64,000 nucleotides of DNA, from positions 508,830,869-508,894,868 of the forward strand of contig NC_134354.1 of assembly GCF_048569485.1 (NCBI RefSeq), written 5' to 3'. Position numbers and translations under genes: made by a program. Below, in pieces: positions 23,098 to 35,141 of the stretch (position 1 is its first letter; each line of letters begins with the position of its first letter). The stretch comes from Anomaloglossus baeobatrachus (lineage: Eukaryota; Chordata; Amphibia; Anura; Aromobatidae). The notes under the pieces are model-generated. The model saw only the letters and a program-made list of their open reading frames with translations. It did no database searches and was not told the DNA's origin.

Positions 23098-26000
23098 CAT
23101 GAGGTCAAAGGAATTGCTCAAGAAGCTCAGGTACAGAATTGTGGCAGAGATTTGGCCAAGGTTACAAAATAATTTCTGCAGTACTCAAGGTTCCTAAGAG
23201 CATAGTGACTTCCATAATCCTTAAATGGAAAAAGTTTGGGACCTGCAGAACTCTTCCTAGACCAGGTCGTCCAGCCAAACTGAGCAATCAAGGGAGAAGA
23301 GCCTTTGTGAGAGAGGTAAAGAAGAACCCCAAGATCATTGTGGCTGAGCTCCAGAGATGCAGTAGGGAGATGGAAGAAAGTTCCACAAAGTCAACTATCA
23401 CTGCAGTCCTCCTCCAGTCAGGCCTTTATGGCAGAGTGGCCCAACAGAAGCCTCTCCTCAGTGCAAGACATAAAAAAAACGCATGAAGAACTCCCAGAAA
23501 TAACATTCTCTGGTCTGATGAGACGAAGATAGAACTTTTTGGTAATAATTCTAAGCAGTATGTGTGGAGAAAATCAGGCACTGCTGATCACTTGCCCAAT
23601 ATAATCCCAACAGTGAAACATGGTGGTGGCAGCATAATGCTATGGGAGTGTTTTTCAGCTGCAGGGAGAGGATGACTGGTTGCAACTGAAGGAAAGATGA
23701 ATGCAGCCAAGTACTGAGATATCCTGAAATAAAACCTCTTCCAAAGTGCTCTAGACCTCAGATTTGGCCAAAGGTTCACCTTCCAACAAGACAATGACCC
23801 TAAGTACACAGCTAAAATAACAAAGGTGTGGCTTCAGAACAACTCCGTGACCATTCGTGACTGGCCCAGCCAGAGCCCTGATCTAAACCAAATCTCTGGA
23901 GAGACCTGAAAATGGCTGTCCACCAACGATCACTATTAGGGATGGGCGATCCCCCCGATGGTCAGGATCGGGAAGACTCACCCGATCATTTTGTAAAGAT
24001 TGTGATCGGGATCGAGATAACACGATCTTGCATCCCGATCACCAATCATTAACTTTACAGTTACGGAATGGGGCGGGTGGGCTGTAAATACAGAATACAG
24101 TTAATAATAAACATTATCATTATACTTACAGGTCCCATGACGCGTCCTGCAGACGCTGTCTCCCGCTGCTTCTGCTGCAAGTATGATCATTGCTGTGCCG
24201 CCCAGTAACAAAAAGACCTTCTGTGATGTCATTGCATGGGACCAGTCACGTGTTAATGCTGTATGATCTCATTGGCTACAGACTGGGTCACATGGCTATG
24301 ACGTCATGCTAGGTCCTGTCAGTGCATTTCGCCGGTACGCATTGCTCGCCCAAGTATCTCAGTACTCAGTACACTCTGTGACCACAGTGTACCGGTGAGA
24401 TGCACGGGCACATGCTCTGTTCCCCGTCCCTGCATGTCGGCACTCTTTACAGGGTCAGCCCGCATGCAGGGATTAGCTGCCACAGCCGGTGAATCGCGGC
24501 GCCGGGAATCAGGTGATCGGAGATCACGTTGCTATAGTAAGTAACCCGCTCGCAGATTACTGTGGCAGCGGTGACGTCACCGCTTACCAACCTGCAGCCT
24601 CTGCTCACTCATGGAGTGATTGCACAGCACAGGGGAGCAGAAGAGTCTTCCTCCCCTGTGCTATCTGATATAGCAGAGCTAGATTGGTTGAAGAAGACAG
24701 AAGACCAGGGTCATGGAGGGGTGAGAGGGAGTTATAAACATGGAGTCCCTAAGTGTATCAGTGTATTTATTTATAATAAAGATATTTTTTTTCTGTGGGG
24801 TGTCTTTTTTAACCCTTTATTGGAGATTCTTAATGGCCGGATCAAATTTGGCTTGACATTAAGAATCTTGGGCTTAATACCAACTGGTAAAACAAAGCTG
24901 GTATTAACCCCTTATTACCCAGCATCCGCTGAAGAGTTGGATACAGCACCAGAAGATGGCGCTTTATGACAGCGCCATTTTCTGGAGTGGCTGCGGACTG
25001 CAATTTGCAGCGGGGAGGGCCCAGACATCTTTGGCCATCCTACGCTGCGGATTCCAATCCCCAGCTGCCTAGTTATACCTGGCTAGCCAAAAAATTTGGC
25101 CGAAGCCCACAACGTTATTTTTTTTTAATTTTTTCATGAACCGGGTACAAATAGGCAGCTGGGGTTTGGGGGTAGCACGTACCTGCTTGCTGCACCTGGC
25201 TAGCATAAAACAATATGGCGAAGTACACGTCATTTTTTTTTTTAGTTTTTGGGCAAAAAACTTAAGAGAAAGAGGGCTTCCCTGGATTTTCCTTTGCCAG
25301 TGAAGGTAACAGCAAGCACTGGGCAATAGAAAATGCAGCGGGAGCCCACACATTTTTTTTTATTATTTTTTTAAATAACTGAAAAAAAAATGTACTTCCA
25401 TGTATTTTGATTGCCAGCCAAGGTAAAGCCAGGCAGCTGGGGGTTGGGATTCTCGGCAGTCTGCAGCCACCCGTGGAAATGGCGCATTGTTTCTTAGCGC
25501 CATTTCCACGCACTTTACCCGGCTCGTCCAGTGGCCTTAATGCAGTGGCACGCTGGGTAATAAATGGAATAATACTGGCTTTGTATTCTCAGATAGTACT
25601 AAGCCCGAAATTCATGGTGTCACACCAAATTAGATATGGCCACCATGAATTTCTGGTAAACAGTAAAAAAAACACAACACAGAGAATTATTTTTTTTATT
25701 AGAAATAAAACAAAAAAAAACATTTAGAGACTCCATCTTTATTATAAAAACAATCCTTAGTCCAACGTAATCCACAGGGACAGCAATGTGAACACAGTCT
25801 ATACAAAGTGAGAAGCACAGAGAGCCAAGTCAGCACTGCTACATTGCTCTCTACAGAGCGAGGTGCAGGCTAACAGTGAGGGGATGATTGCACTTGTGTC
25901 TCGCATTGCATCAACCACCACGGACTGATCTCAGGACAGAAGTGCTTTAGCTGCATGGAAACACAGGCAGCCAACCGCTCCTGTGGGGGGATGTGATGCA

Positions 26001-26518
26001 ACACTCACACAGTGACCATGAAAGTTCAGTTACCAGGACCTTCGATGACGTTATAGTCATGTGACCAGTCTGTAAGCCAATCAACATTCACACCAGATGG
26101 TCACATGCTATGACGCCATTGAAGGTCCTGCAAATCACTGCTGGTTATTGGCGGCCCAGCAATGATCGGACACAGAAGCAGGAGCTATCGGGAGTCTGCA
26201 GGATGCGTCGCAGGACCTGTAAGTATAATGACAATGTTTTTTAATAATGTGCTTTTTTTTTTTTTTTACAGCTCATGATGACTCAATCTGGACCTGATCT
26301 GGACCCGGTCTGTAACACGAGCTTCCCAGGAAAGCTTGTGGCTGGGATCGTGTACACGATCACTATGTGATATTGCCCATCCCTAATCACCATCCAATCT
26401 GACAGAACTGGAGAGGATCTACAAGGAAAAATGGCAGAGGATCCCCAAATCAGATGTGAAACACTTGTTGGATCCTTCCCAAGAAGACTCATGACTGTAC
26501 TAGCAGAAATACTTTTGT
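23098..26518 (+). pseudogene. Tc1 transposase pseudogene split by hAT-C
   Basis: Starting near MRSKELLKKLRYRIV, the reading shifts frame within the first 25 codons. It then gives KVPKSIVTSIILKWKKFGTC, the GRPAKLS motif, and FSGLMRRR where WSGPDETK-type text is expected after another shift. Traces of the second catalytic region (QQDNDPKYTAK) are at 23790. The C-terminal part resumes after hAT-C (NLTELERIYKEKWQRIPKS-like, 26394-26470) and ends around 26517. It has several breaks plus the 2.4-kb insertion. Confidence 0.7.
23937..26385 (+). mobile_element. hAT-C: non-autonomous hAT element inside Tc1
   Basis: Both ends read TAGGGATGGGC (the right as its complement), flanked by ATCACTAT (23929-23936) and ATCACCAT (26386-26393), an 8-bp duplication with one difference. 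Subterminal GATCGGGA/CGATC motifs are repeated. The interior contains module Y (24950-25720), which also occurs at 49.6-50.1 kb. No transposase is present. Confidence 0.85.
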
Positions 26519-26985
26519 AACCCTAGCCAGATCTGTGCCTTGCCACAATTCTGTCTCTGAGCTCCTTGGGCAGTTCCTTTGACCTCATGATTCTCATTTG
26601 TTCTGACATGCACTGTGAGCTGTGAAGTCTTATATAGACAGGTGTGTGCCTTTCCAAATCAAGTCCTATCGATTTAATTAAACACAGCTGAACTCCAAAG
26701 AAGGAGTAGAACTGTTCAAGAAGGATCACAAGGAAATGGACAGCATTTGACTTAAATATGAGTGTCTGAGCAAAGGGTCTGAATACTTATGACCATGTGA
26801 TATTTCAGTTTTTCTTGTTTAATAAATTTGCAAAAATTTCTGCATTTCTGTTTTTTTGTCAAGATGGGGTGCAGAGTGTACATTAATGAGACAAAAAATG
26901 AACTTTTTTGAATTTACCAAATGGCTGTAATGAAACAAAGAGTGAAAAATTTAAAGGGGTCTGAATACTTTCCGCACCCACTGTA

Positions 26986-28727
26986 TATCAGACAAAATAA
27001 TTCATAACATTTTCCAATTGTAAACTTTAGATCAGCACAATTTTTGAAACAATTTTTTGTTAGAAAGTTAGAAGGGTTGAAAGTTTATCAGCAATTTCTA
27101 ATTTTTGGAACAAAATTTTCCAAAACCAATTTGTTAGCTGACACTATGTCGTGTTTGGAGAGCCCTGATGTGCCTAAACAGTGGAAACACCCTCACAAGT
27201 GACCGCATTTTGGAAACTAGACCTCCATGAAATTTATCTAGAGGTGTAGTGAGCATTTTGAACCACCAATTGCGTCACAGAATTTTATAACATTGAGCCA
27301 TGAAAATGAAAAAATACTTTTTTTTTCACAAAGATGTTCTTTTGGTCTCAACTTTTTCAATTTGACAAGGACAACAGGATAAAATGGACCGCAAAATGTA
27401 TTGGGCAATTTTTCCTGAGGATGCTAAGACCACACATATGGTAGAAACCATTGTTTGGGCGCACAGCAGGGCTCAGAAGGGAAGGAGCGTCATCTGACTT
27501 AACGAATTGGCTGTAATTGTTAGCTGATACCATGTCAGGTTTGGAGAGCCGCTGATGTACAAAAACTTTGGAAACCCCACACAAGTGACCTAATTTTGGG
27601 AACTAGACCCCCCCAAGGAATTTATCTTGATGTGTGAGCACTTTGAACCTCCAGGTACTTCACAGAATTTTATAATGTTGAACTATGAAAATGAAAAAAA
27701 TACTAAAAATACTTTTCTTCCACAAAAATGTTTTTTTTTGCCTCAATTTTTTCATTTTGACAAGGATAACAGGATAAAATGGACCCCAGCATTTGTTGGG
27801 CAATTTCTCCTGAGTTCGATAATACACCATATGTGTCGGTAAACCACTGTTTTGATGCACAGCAGGACTTGGAAGGGAAGGACCGTCATTTAACTTTTAA
27901 AAACAATTTTTGGCTGGAATGGTTAGCTGACATCATGTCATGTTTGGAGAGCCCCCGATGTGTCAAAACAGTGGAAACACCCCACAAGTGACCCCATTAT
28001 GGAAACTAGACCCCCCCCAAGGAATTTATCTAGATGTGTGGTGAGCACTTTGAACTCAGTGACATAAGGGGGATGGGGTTTGGAGGGGGATTTGGATTGG
28101 CTGGCAAAGAGCAGGGACAGGAACAAAAATAAAATCTACTAACAGGATCAGAATCAGACAGCAGGAACAATAGGAGGACCAGATTATTGGATCGCAAAGG
28201 TATTGGGGCCAGCTCACCGGATCGCAGGAGCAGGGGGGACAGATTGCAGGAGCAGGGGGGACAGATCGCAGGAGCAGGGAAGAGAGATCACCAGAAGGAC
28301 CGAATCTCAGGAGAGACTGATCACTGGATCCAGGAACACAAGGAGTGGTGTCACAAGCAGGCATCGCTTGTGGTAGCTCAGATCCTAGCAAGATGGCGGC
28401 ACAGATCAGCATGAGGACCACTGTCCTCACATCTCTTAACCAGAATGAGGCTGAGGAGGGCGGACATTGCAGGGTCAAATCGCCCCTCTGCACGCTGTTG
28501 CAGTAATAATCATAGCTGGAGCTCAATGTTTCAGGGAATTATATTTCCTGAAATATTGAAACTGCTGTTCAGAATTGAACAGCTAATCACAGGTATCATA
28601 GTTGCAGGGTGGCGACACCCCCCCACCCCCGAGGTCATGCTCTGGTCCCACGCTGTTAGAAACAGCAGGTACCTTGATGTGATCGCTGTTGCTATGGCCG
28701 CGGCAGCTACATCATTGTTAGGATTTA
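26986..28727 (+). repeat. Repeat R with tandem ~390-bp units
   Basis: The core text TTTGGAGAGCC recurs at 27154, 27539 and 27943, each followed by GTGGAAAC...CACAAGTGACC and TTTATCT...TGTGGTGAGCA. This shows about 2.3 diverged units of 385-405 bp. After 28060 comes G-rich text with a short GGATCGCAGGAGCAGGGG repeat (28190-28290). No gene is seen; the ORFs are short and unrelated to known proteins. Confidence 0.6.
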
Positions 28728-30379
28728 CAGTTAGGTCCAGAAATATTTGGACAGTAACACAATTTTCGCGAGTTGGGCTCTGCATGCCACCACATTGGAT
28801 TTGAAATGAAATCTCTACAACAGAATTCAAGTGCAGATTGTAACGTTTAATTTGAAGGTTTGAACAAAAATATCTGATAGAAATTGTAGGAATTGTACAC
28901 ATTTCTTTACAAACACTCCACATTTTAGGAGGTCAAAAGTAATTGGACAAATAAACCAAACCCAAACAAAATATTTTTATTTTCAATATTTTGTTGCGAA
29001 TCCTTTGGAGGCAATCACTGCCTTAAGTCTGGAACCCATGGACATCACCAAACGCTGGGTTTCCTCCTTCTTAATGCTTGGCCAGGCCTTTACAGCCACA
29101 GCCTTCAGGTCTTGCTTGTTTGTGGGTCTTTCCGTCTTAAGTCTGGATTTGAGCAAGTGAAATGCATGCTCAATTGGGTTAAGATCTGGTGATTGACTTG
29201 GCCATTGCAGAATGTTCCACTTTTTTGCACTCATGAACTCCTGGGTAGCTTTGGCTGTATGCTTGGGGTCATTGTCCATCTGTACTATGAAGCACCGTCC
29301 GATCAACGTTGCGGCATTTGGCTGAATCTGGGCTGAAAGTATATCCCGGTACACTTCAGAATTCATCCGGCTACTCTTGTCTGCTGTTATGTCATCAATA
29401 AACACAAGTGACCCAGTGCCATTGAAAGCCATGCATGCCCATGCCATCACGTTGCCTCCACCATGTTTTACAGAGGATGTGGTGTGCCTTGGATCATGTG
29501 CCGTTCCCTTTCTTCTCCAAACTTTTTTCTTCCCATCATTCTGGTACAGGTTGATCTTTGTCTCATCTGTCCATAGAATACTTTTCCAGAACTGAGCTGG
29601 CTTCATGAGGTGTTTTTCAGCAAATTTAACTCTGGCCTGTCTATTTTTGGAATTGATGAATGGTTTGCATCTAGATGTGAACCCTTTGTATTTACTTTCA
29701 TGGAGTCTTCTCTTTACTGTTGACTTAGAGACAGATACACCTACTTCACTGAGAGTGTTCTGGACTTCAGTTGATGTTGTGAATGGGTTCTTCTTCACCA
29801 AAGAAAGTATGCGGCGATCATCCACCACTGTTGTCATCCGTGGACGCCCAGGCCTTTTTGAGTTCCCAAGCTCACCAGTCAATTCCTTTTTTCTCAGAAT
29901 GTACCCGACTGTTGATTTTGCTACTCCAAGCATGTCTGCTATCTCTCTGATGGATTTTTTCTTTTTTTTCAGCCTCAGGATGTTCTGCTTCACCTCAATT
30001 GAGAGTTCCTTAGACCGCATGTTGTCTGGTCACAGCAACAGCTTCCAAATGCAAAACCACACACCTGTAATCAACCCCAGATTTTTTAAGTACTTCATTG
30101 ATTACAGGTTAACGAGGGAGACGCCTTCAGAGTTAATTGCAGCCCTTAGAGTCCCTTGTCCAATTACTTTTGGTCCCTTGAAAAAGAGGAGGCTATGCAT
30201 TACAGAGCTATGATTCCTAAACCCTTTCTCCGATTTGGATGTGAAAACTCTCATATTGCAGCTGGGAGTGTGCACTTTCAGCCCATATTATATATATAAT
30301 TGTATTTCTGGGCATGTTTTTGTAAACAGCTAAAATAACAAAACTTGTGTCACTGTCCAAATATTTCTGGCCCTGACTG
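28728..30379 (-). mobile_element. Tc1 transposon, copy 2, structurally complete
   Basis: The element starts CAGTTAGGTCCAGAAATATT and ends with its near complement, both ends flanked by TA (28726-28727, 30380-30381). It is 1,652 bp, opposite in orientation to copy 1 at 5643-7282 and nearly identical to it. It sits in repeat R. Confidence 0.95.
28983..30020 (-). CDS. Tc1 transposase, 345 aa, open frame
   Basis: The frame is uninterrupted from MRSKELS (30020) to KGFATKY (28983). D152 (WTDETK), D249 (QMDNDPKH) and E284 (NPIEH) of the DD34E triad and the GRPR motif (58-61) are present. About 10 residues differ from copy 1. At several of them this copy carries what looks like the ancestral residue, e.g. 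GTGSLVF and DKSSRMN, so it is the better candidate for an active enzyme. Its TIRs are 250-360 bp away on each side, as usual. Confidence 0.92.
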   Translation of the reverse strand: MRSKELSIEVKQNILRLKKKKKSIREIADMLGVAKSTVGYILRKKELTGELGNSKRPGRPRMTTVVDDRRILSLVKKNPFTTSTEVQNTLSEVGVSVSKSTVKRRLHESKYKGFTSRCKPFINSKNRQARVKFAEKHLMKPAQFWKSILWTDETKINLYQNDGKKKVWRRKGTAHDPRHTTSSVKHGGGNVMAWACMAFNGTGSLVFIDDITADKSSRMNSEVYRDILSAQIQPNAATLIGRCFIVQMDNDPKHTAKATQEFMSAKKWNILQWPSQSPDLNPIEHAFHLLKSRLKTERPTNKQDLKAVAVKAWPSIKKEETQRLVMSMGSRLKAVIASKGFATKY

Positions 30380-30381
30380 TA

Positions 30382-31086
30382 CATACCGTATATGTCCTAG
30401 GTCGGTAAGTACCTCCAATCTAGGACGTATATGTCCGTCCAAGGTTGGGAAGAGGTTAAAAATATGAAAAATATAAAAAAAACCATTAAGGTTCAAATAA
30501 CCATCCCTTTAACCCATTAAAAATGAAACAATAAAAAATAAACATTTTTGGTATCACTACTTTCAGAAATGTCTGATCTATCAAAATATAAAACAAAATA
30601 GTCCGCCAAAATTGCTTTTTTTGGCCTCTACAACATTGAAATAAAATACAATAAAAGGCAATCAAAACATTGTATCTACCCTAAAATGGTATGTGTAACA
30701 ACGTCAGCTCAGGGCGCTAAAATAAGTAATCACACAGCCCCAGATCCTGAAAAACAAAAACATTATGGGTCTCTGAAAACAGCAACAAATGCAAAAACTT
30801 TTATTTTTTTTCTATATATTTTTGACTTTCACCACTTAAATAAAAAAAATATATATACTTGCTTCATATCTACGTGGTTCAACTGACCTGGAAATCATAT
30901 CCCTAAGTCATTTTTACCATATCGTGAATTTGAAAAACAAAGACCCCCCCAAAAAAATCGAGAAATTGCACTTTTTTTTCAAATTTCACTGGTAAAATTA
31001 ATGGAGTCATTCAAAATTACAACATGTCCTCAAAATACAAGCCCTTATACTGCTGTATTGATGGAAAAATAAAAAAGTTATGACTC
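30382..31086 (+). repeat. Repeat R, continued
   Basis: The text runs on from the Tc1 copy 2 insertion point, with AT-rich wording such as GGTATCACTACTTTCAGAAATG and repeated ATAAAA. It resumes after the MITE at 32138. I see no gene. Confidence 0.5.
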
Positions 31087-31089
31087 TTA

Positions 31090-32137
31090 AGGCCCCGTCA
31101 CACTAAGCAACATCGCTAGCAACATCGCTGCTAACGAACAACTTTTGTGACGTTGCTAGCGATGTTGCTGTGTGTGACATCCAGCAACAACCTGGCCCCT
31201 GCTGTGAGGTTGTTGGTTGTTGCTGAATGTCCTGGGCCATTTTTTAGTTGTTGCTGTCCCTCTGTGAAGCACAGATCGCTGTGTGTGACAGCGAGACAGC
31301 AACAACTAAATGTGCAGGCAGCAGGAGCCGGCTTCTGCGGAGGCTGGTAACCACAGTAAACATTGGGTAACCAAGAAGCCCTGTCCTTGGTTACCCGATA
31401 TTTACCTTTGTTACCAGCCTCCGCCGCTCTCACTGTCAGTGCCGGCTCCTGCTCTGTGCACATGTAGCTGCAGGACACATCGGGTTAATTAACCCGATGT
31501 GTGCTGTAGCTAGGAGAGCAGGGAGCCAGCGCTAAGCATTGTGCGCTGCTCCCTGCTCTGTGCACATTTAGCTGCAGTACACATCGGGTAATTAACCCGA
31601 TGTGTGCTGTAACTAGGAGAGCAAGGAGCCAGCGCTAAGCGGTGTGCGCTGCTCCCTGCTCTGTGCAGCTGCACCCTGTACTCTATACCCTATATATGTA
31701 CCCTGTGCAGCTGCACCCGGTGTGCGCTGCTCCCTGCTCTGTGCACATGTAGCTGCAGCACACATCGGGTAATTAACCCGATGTGTGCTGTAACTAGGAG
31801 AGCAGGGAGCCAGCGCTCAGTGTGCGAGGCTCCCTGCTCTCTGCACGTGTAGCTGCGTGCGCTAGTAACCAAGGTAAATATCGGGTTGGTTACCCGATAT
31901 TTACCTTAGTTACCAAGCGCAGCATCTTCCACGCGGCGCTGGGGGCTGGTCACTGGTTGCTGGTGAGCTCACCAGCAACTCGTGTAGCGACACTCCAGCG
32001 ATCCCTGCCAGGTCAGGTTGCTGGTGGGATCGCTGGAGCGTCGCAGTGTGACATCTCACCAGCAACCTCCTAGCAACTTACCAGCGATCCCTATCATTGT
32101 TGGGATCGCTGGTAAGTTGTTTAGTGTGACTGGACCT
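31090..32137 (+). mobile_element. Harbinger-type MITE, copy 2 with expanded core
   Basis: It has the same ends as the TLR7 MITE (AGGCCCCGTCACACTAAGC and complement), flanked by TTA (31087-31089, 32138-32140). It is 1,048 bp against 730 bp for the TLR7 copy. The extra length is in a tandem block at about 31440-31850, where units of roughly 110 bp containing ACATCGGGTTAATTAACCCG and CTGCTCTGTGCACAT are repeated about four times. There is no coding capacity. Confidence 0.85.
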
Positions 32138-32923
32138 TTAGAAGAAGAGAAAGAAAAAACTAAAATGAGAAATGGAAAATGACCATGGTGGGAAGGGTTG
32201 ATATGGAGGAAAAAGCTGTGATTTGAATGTTTATGGAGGAAGGGGGGTTTCTAACCTTTTTTTACGGTTTACTCTACTTATTAATTCCCTTAGGGAACTT
32301 AAACCTGTGATCCTACGATCGCTTGTGCTTCATACAGCAATACTTCAGATTACTGCATAGAGTAAAACTCATCGTCTCCTTTAAAGCCTAGTCACAGGCA
32401 GAGATTCAAGTCTTCAATAGCGACCCACATAATCCCAATAAGGGAGCTCTGATGGGTGCATAGAATGACATGTCCCCATGCTGCTGTTAATGCCGCTGTC
32501 AGATGTTGATATCAACATTACACCCTTTATGACCTTGGACATACCGATACATCCTATTTGGGAGGGACTTCTCAACTGCTACCGGTACGTCCTGGCAATC
32601 TCGGGTGCACAGGAACTGTGCATATGCCATCACCGCCGGGTGTTTGGCTTACATGACAGCTGAGCTCCGGCTCTCATAGCCAGGGCCAGTGCCTGCATCG
32701 CTCTATTTAACCTCCTAAATGCTGCTATTGATATTAAGCGTAGCATTTAGTAATCTGGGAGAGTAAGTGCGCTTCCTCTCCCGTCCGATCTGTGCCCCCA
32801 GGATGTCATTATGAGGGCCCGATTATGATGACATCCTTGTCACTCAGCTATGTGAAGCCTTTTAGACCATGCTAGAGCATAGGCTAAAATGCTTCTGTCA
32901 CTGCAGCACTGGCAGATACAGTA
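32138..32923. other. Non-coding interval, probable repeat R tail
   Basis: There is no gene. A GAAGAAGAGAAAG start follows the MITE directly and continues the interrupted repeat text. The rest is moderately GC-rich without clear element ends. Confidence 0.35.
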
Positions 32924-34206
32924 CGAGAGGCTGCTGATAAGTCTTTGGCTTTACCCAGTAAGAAACGAGATAGGATGATGAAACTGTACATTTATTCCAC
33001 ATACTCGCCACTGATGTCAACACACTTTTTACATTGGTATTTCGAGTTCTGTAAGCCTAGCGAAAAGAAGGATTTCGGTTGTGCCTCAAACCAGGCATCC
33101 GTAGCAGCCATGGCATCAGAAATTGTGTGAATTGGTACCCTTGAGATGTTTCTTTAGGTTTAGAAACAGATGATAGTTGGAGGGAGCTAGATCTTGTGAA
33201 TAAGGTGCGTGGTCAACTAGCTAGAATCCCAGCTCTGACAGTTTTGCCATGGCCACTTGTGCAGTGTGAGCGGAGGCGTTGTCTTGCACAAACAAGATTC
33301 CTTAGGACAGCTTGCCATGCCTTTTGGCCTTTAGAGCTGCCTTGAATTGGTCCAAAAGTTCAATGTAATACCTTGCATTTATGGTGGAACCCTTTTGAAT
33401 GTAGTCCATTAGCAGCATGCCCTCCGTATCCCAGAACACAGACGCCATCACCTTAGTGGCTGATTTTTGCACCCTGAACGTCTTTGGACAAGGCGAAACA
33501 CTGTGCCTCCACTCTTTTGACTGCTCCTTGTTTTCAGGATCATACAAATAAATCCAGGTCTCATCCATAGTGACCAGTCGATCCAGGAAGTTCTGATCAG
33601 TCTGGAAATGCTGACAAATGGACTGGGAAGTTTTCACTCGCATGCTTCTCTGATCTGTTGTCAAACATTTGGGGACCCACTTTGCAGATAGCTTCCTCAT
33701 GTCCAAATGTTCATGGATAATGACACAAACACATTCATGGAAAATCCCCATGATGTCTGCTATTGCTTTAGCTGAAATACATTGATTCTCCAGTTTGAGG
33801 TTGTGCATCAACGATCTCCGGAACAACAACCACTCGCGGTCGTCCAGGACGTTCCTTATCATTGGTGCTGAAGTGGCCCGATTTAAATTTGGCAACCCAG
33901 TTTTTAACTGTGGAATAAGAAGGGCATTGATCTCCCAATGTCTGTGACATATCACCATGAATATCCTTCACGGCCTTTCCTTGCAGAAACAAGAATTTTA
34001 TCACTCCTCTGTTCTCAGTTGCTGTGAATATAGCATTAGACTCCGCTATTTTGTTATCCACATGCATAGAACACTGTTGCCATAAGCAACAAACACAACA
34101 TTTTGAAAACATATATTAGACACATAAGGCTTTGATGTGATGTAATATTCGATACCATAGAAACAAAAAAAAATCACAATGCCAAAGACTTCTCAGCAGC
34201 CCCTCA
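32924..34206 (-). mobile_element. mariner transposon (1.28 kb)
   Basis: The left end is CGAGAGGCTGCTGATAAGTC after TA (32922-32923). The right end is the complement of TGAGGGGCTGCTGAGAAGTC, followed by TA (34207-34208). Length and termini fit mariner. The transposase on the minus strand is broken. Confidence 0.9.
32985..34067 (-). pseudogene. mariner transposase pseudogene (DD34D type)
   Basis: It starts with MHVDNKIAES at 34067. It keeps the first helix-turn-helix region and RPGRPR, then shifts frame near 33790. The next piece has the hallmark VTMDETWIYLYDPE (first catalytic D). After a stop near 33300 the same strand reads VQDNASAHTA (second D) and HAPYSQDLAPSNYHLF (third D, mariner SPDLAP motif with one change). 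The C-terminus ends near 32985. At least one frameshift and three stops are seen, so it is dead. Confidence 0.85.
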
Positions 34207-34208
34207 TA

Positions 34209-35034
34209 TAATATATTGCAATGCTGGTGAATTGCAATACATTTTATTAGTGATCAGAGCAATAAAAGTTAATATTCATTATAGTAACAAATTAAAAATA
34301 AAAGATTACATTATTGATGAGTCTGCAAGAGTCTGCAAGAACCAGGTCTATTAAAACTGTCACAGGAATTGACCCCTTTAGTGAACACTGTAAAAAAAAA
34401 GCAGAGCAAAAACTATGTTCAGCTGACAAAAAAGTGGAATAAAACGAGATTGAAAAGTAATTTTTTTTCTCTCTTTCTTTCGCCACTTTCTTTCTTTCGC
34501 CACACCCTGACTTCTAATGTTTCATTTCGCTATATAAGTGTTACGTTCAATTAACTGTTTGTACTTAACTTTTCCTTCTACAGGATTGTACTTTATAAAT
34601 TTGTAATTTCTATTAAATGTTAACAGCTATATATTCCCAATTTATATAAATGTTCTCATCCCTCCCCCTTCCTTTTTCCTCCCCTTCTTGCCTTGTTTTC
34701 ACAATATAAGTTTACTTTCCCATTTCTCCCCTCCCATTCCCATACCCGTTACCTATATTGTTTTACTCTTTTTACAATGTATTCCTCAAATATTGTAATG
34801 TATTCTCCTTATTCTTCCCATTACCCAGTTATAATTCCTCTTTTAAAATAAAACTTTTGGAATTGAAAAAGAAAGGTCAATAAAAATGGTATGCCTGAAA
34901 ACGTCATCTTATCCCTCAAAAAAGGAGCTGCCATACATCTTTGTCAGCAAAAAATAAAAAAAAACTCTCTCAGACTAAAATAATGCAAAAAATTAGTTTT
35001 TGCTATAAAATTGTTTTTATGGTATAGAAGCAGC
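34209..35034. repeat. AT-rich interval with possible LINE 3' tail and repeat fragment
   Basis: 34600-34872 is pyrimidine-rich (CCCTCCCCTTCC) and ends AATAAAACTTTTGGAATTGA then A-rich text, as L1-type 3' ends do; no coding part is attached. 34880-35034 is a piece of another AT-rich repeat that continues after the LINE at 41121. Confidence 0.35.
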
Positions 35035-35141
35035 AAAATATAAAAAAATGGGGGGGTGTGGCTAACTATGGTGGTGTGAGGTCGCATCTCTGGGAGCTCC
35101 CGCAGCACCACTATCATTACACTGGCTATAACCTTCTACAA

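Larger units (their letters stand above)
22705..26983 (+). mobile_element. Tc1 element with long inverted ends, carrying a hAT
   Basis: TIRs CAGTGGGTATGGAAAGTATT and complement lie at 22705 and 26983, with TA duplications (22703-22704, 26984-26985). About 460 bp at the right (26523-26983) is an inverted copy of the left 22705-23160, including the transposase start region (GAGAATCATGAGGTCAAAGG). So the right end is not the usual short TIR but a large inverted duplication. The interior holds a broken transposase and hAT-C. Confidence 0.8.
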
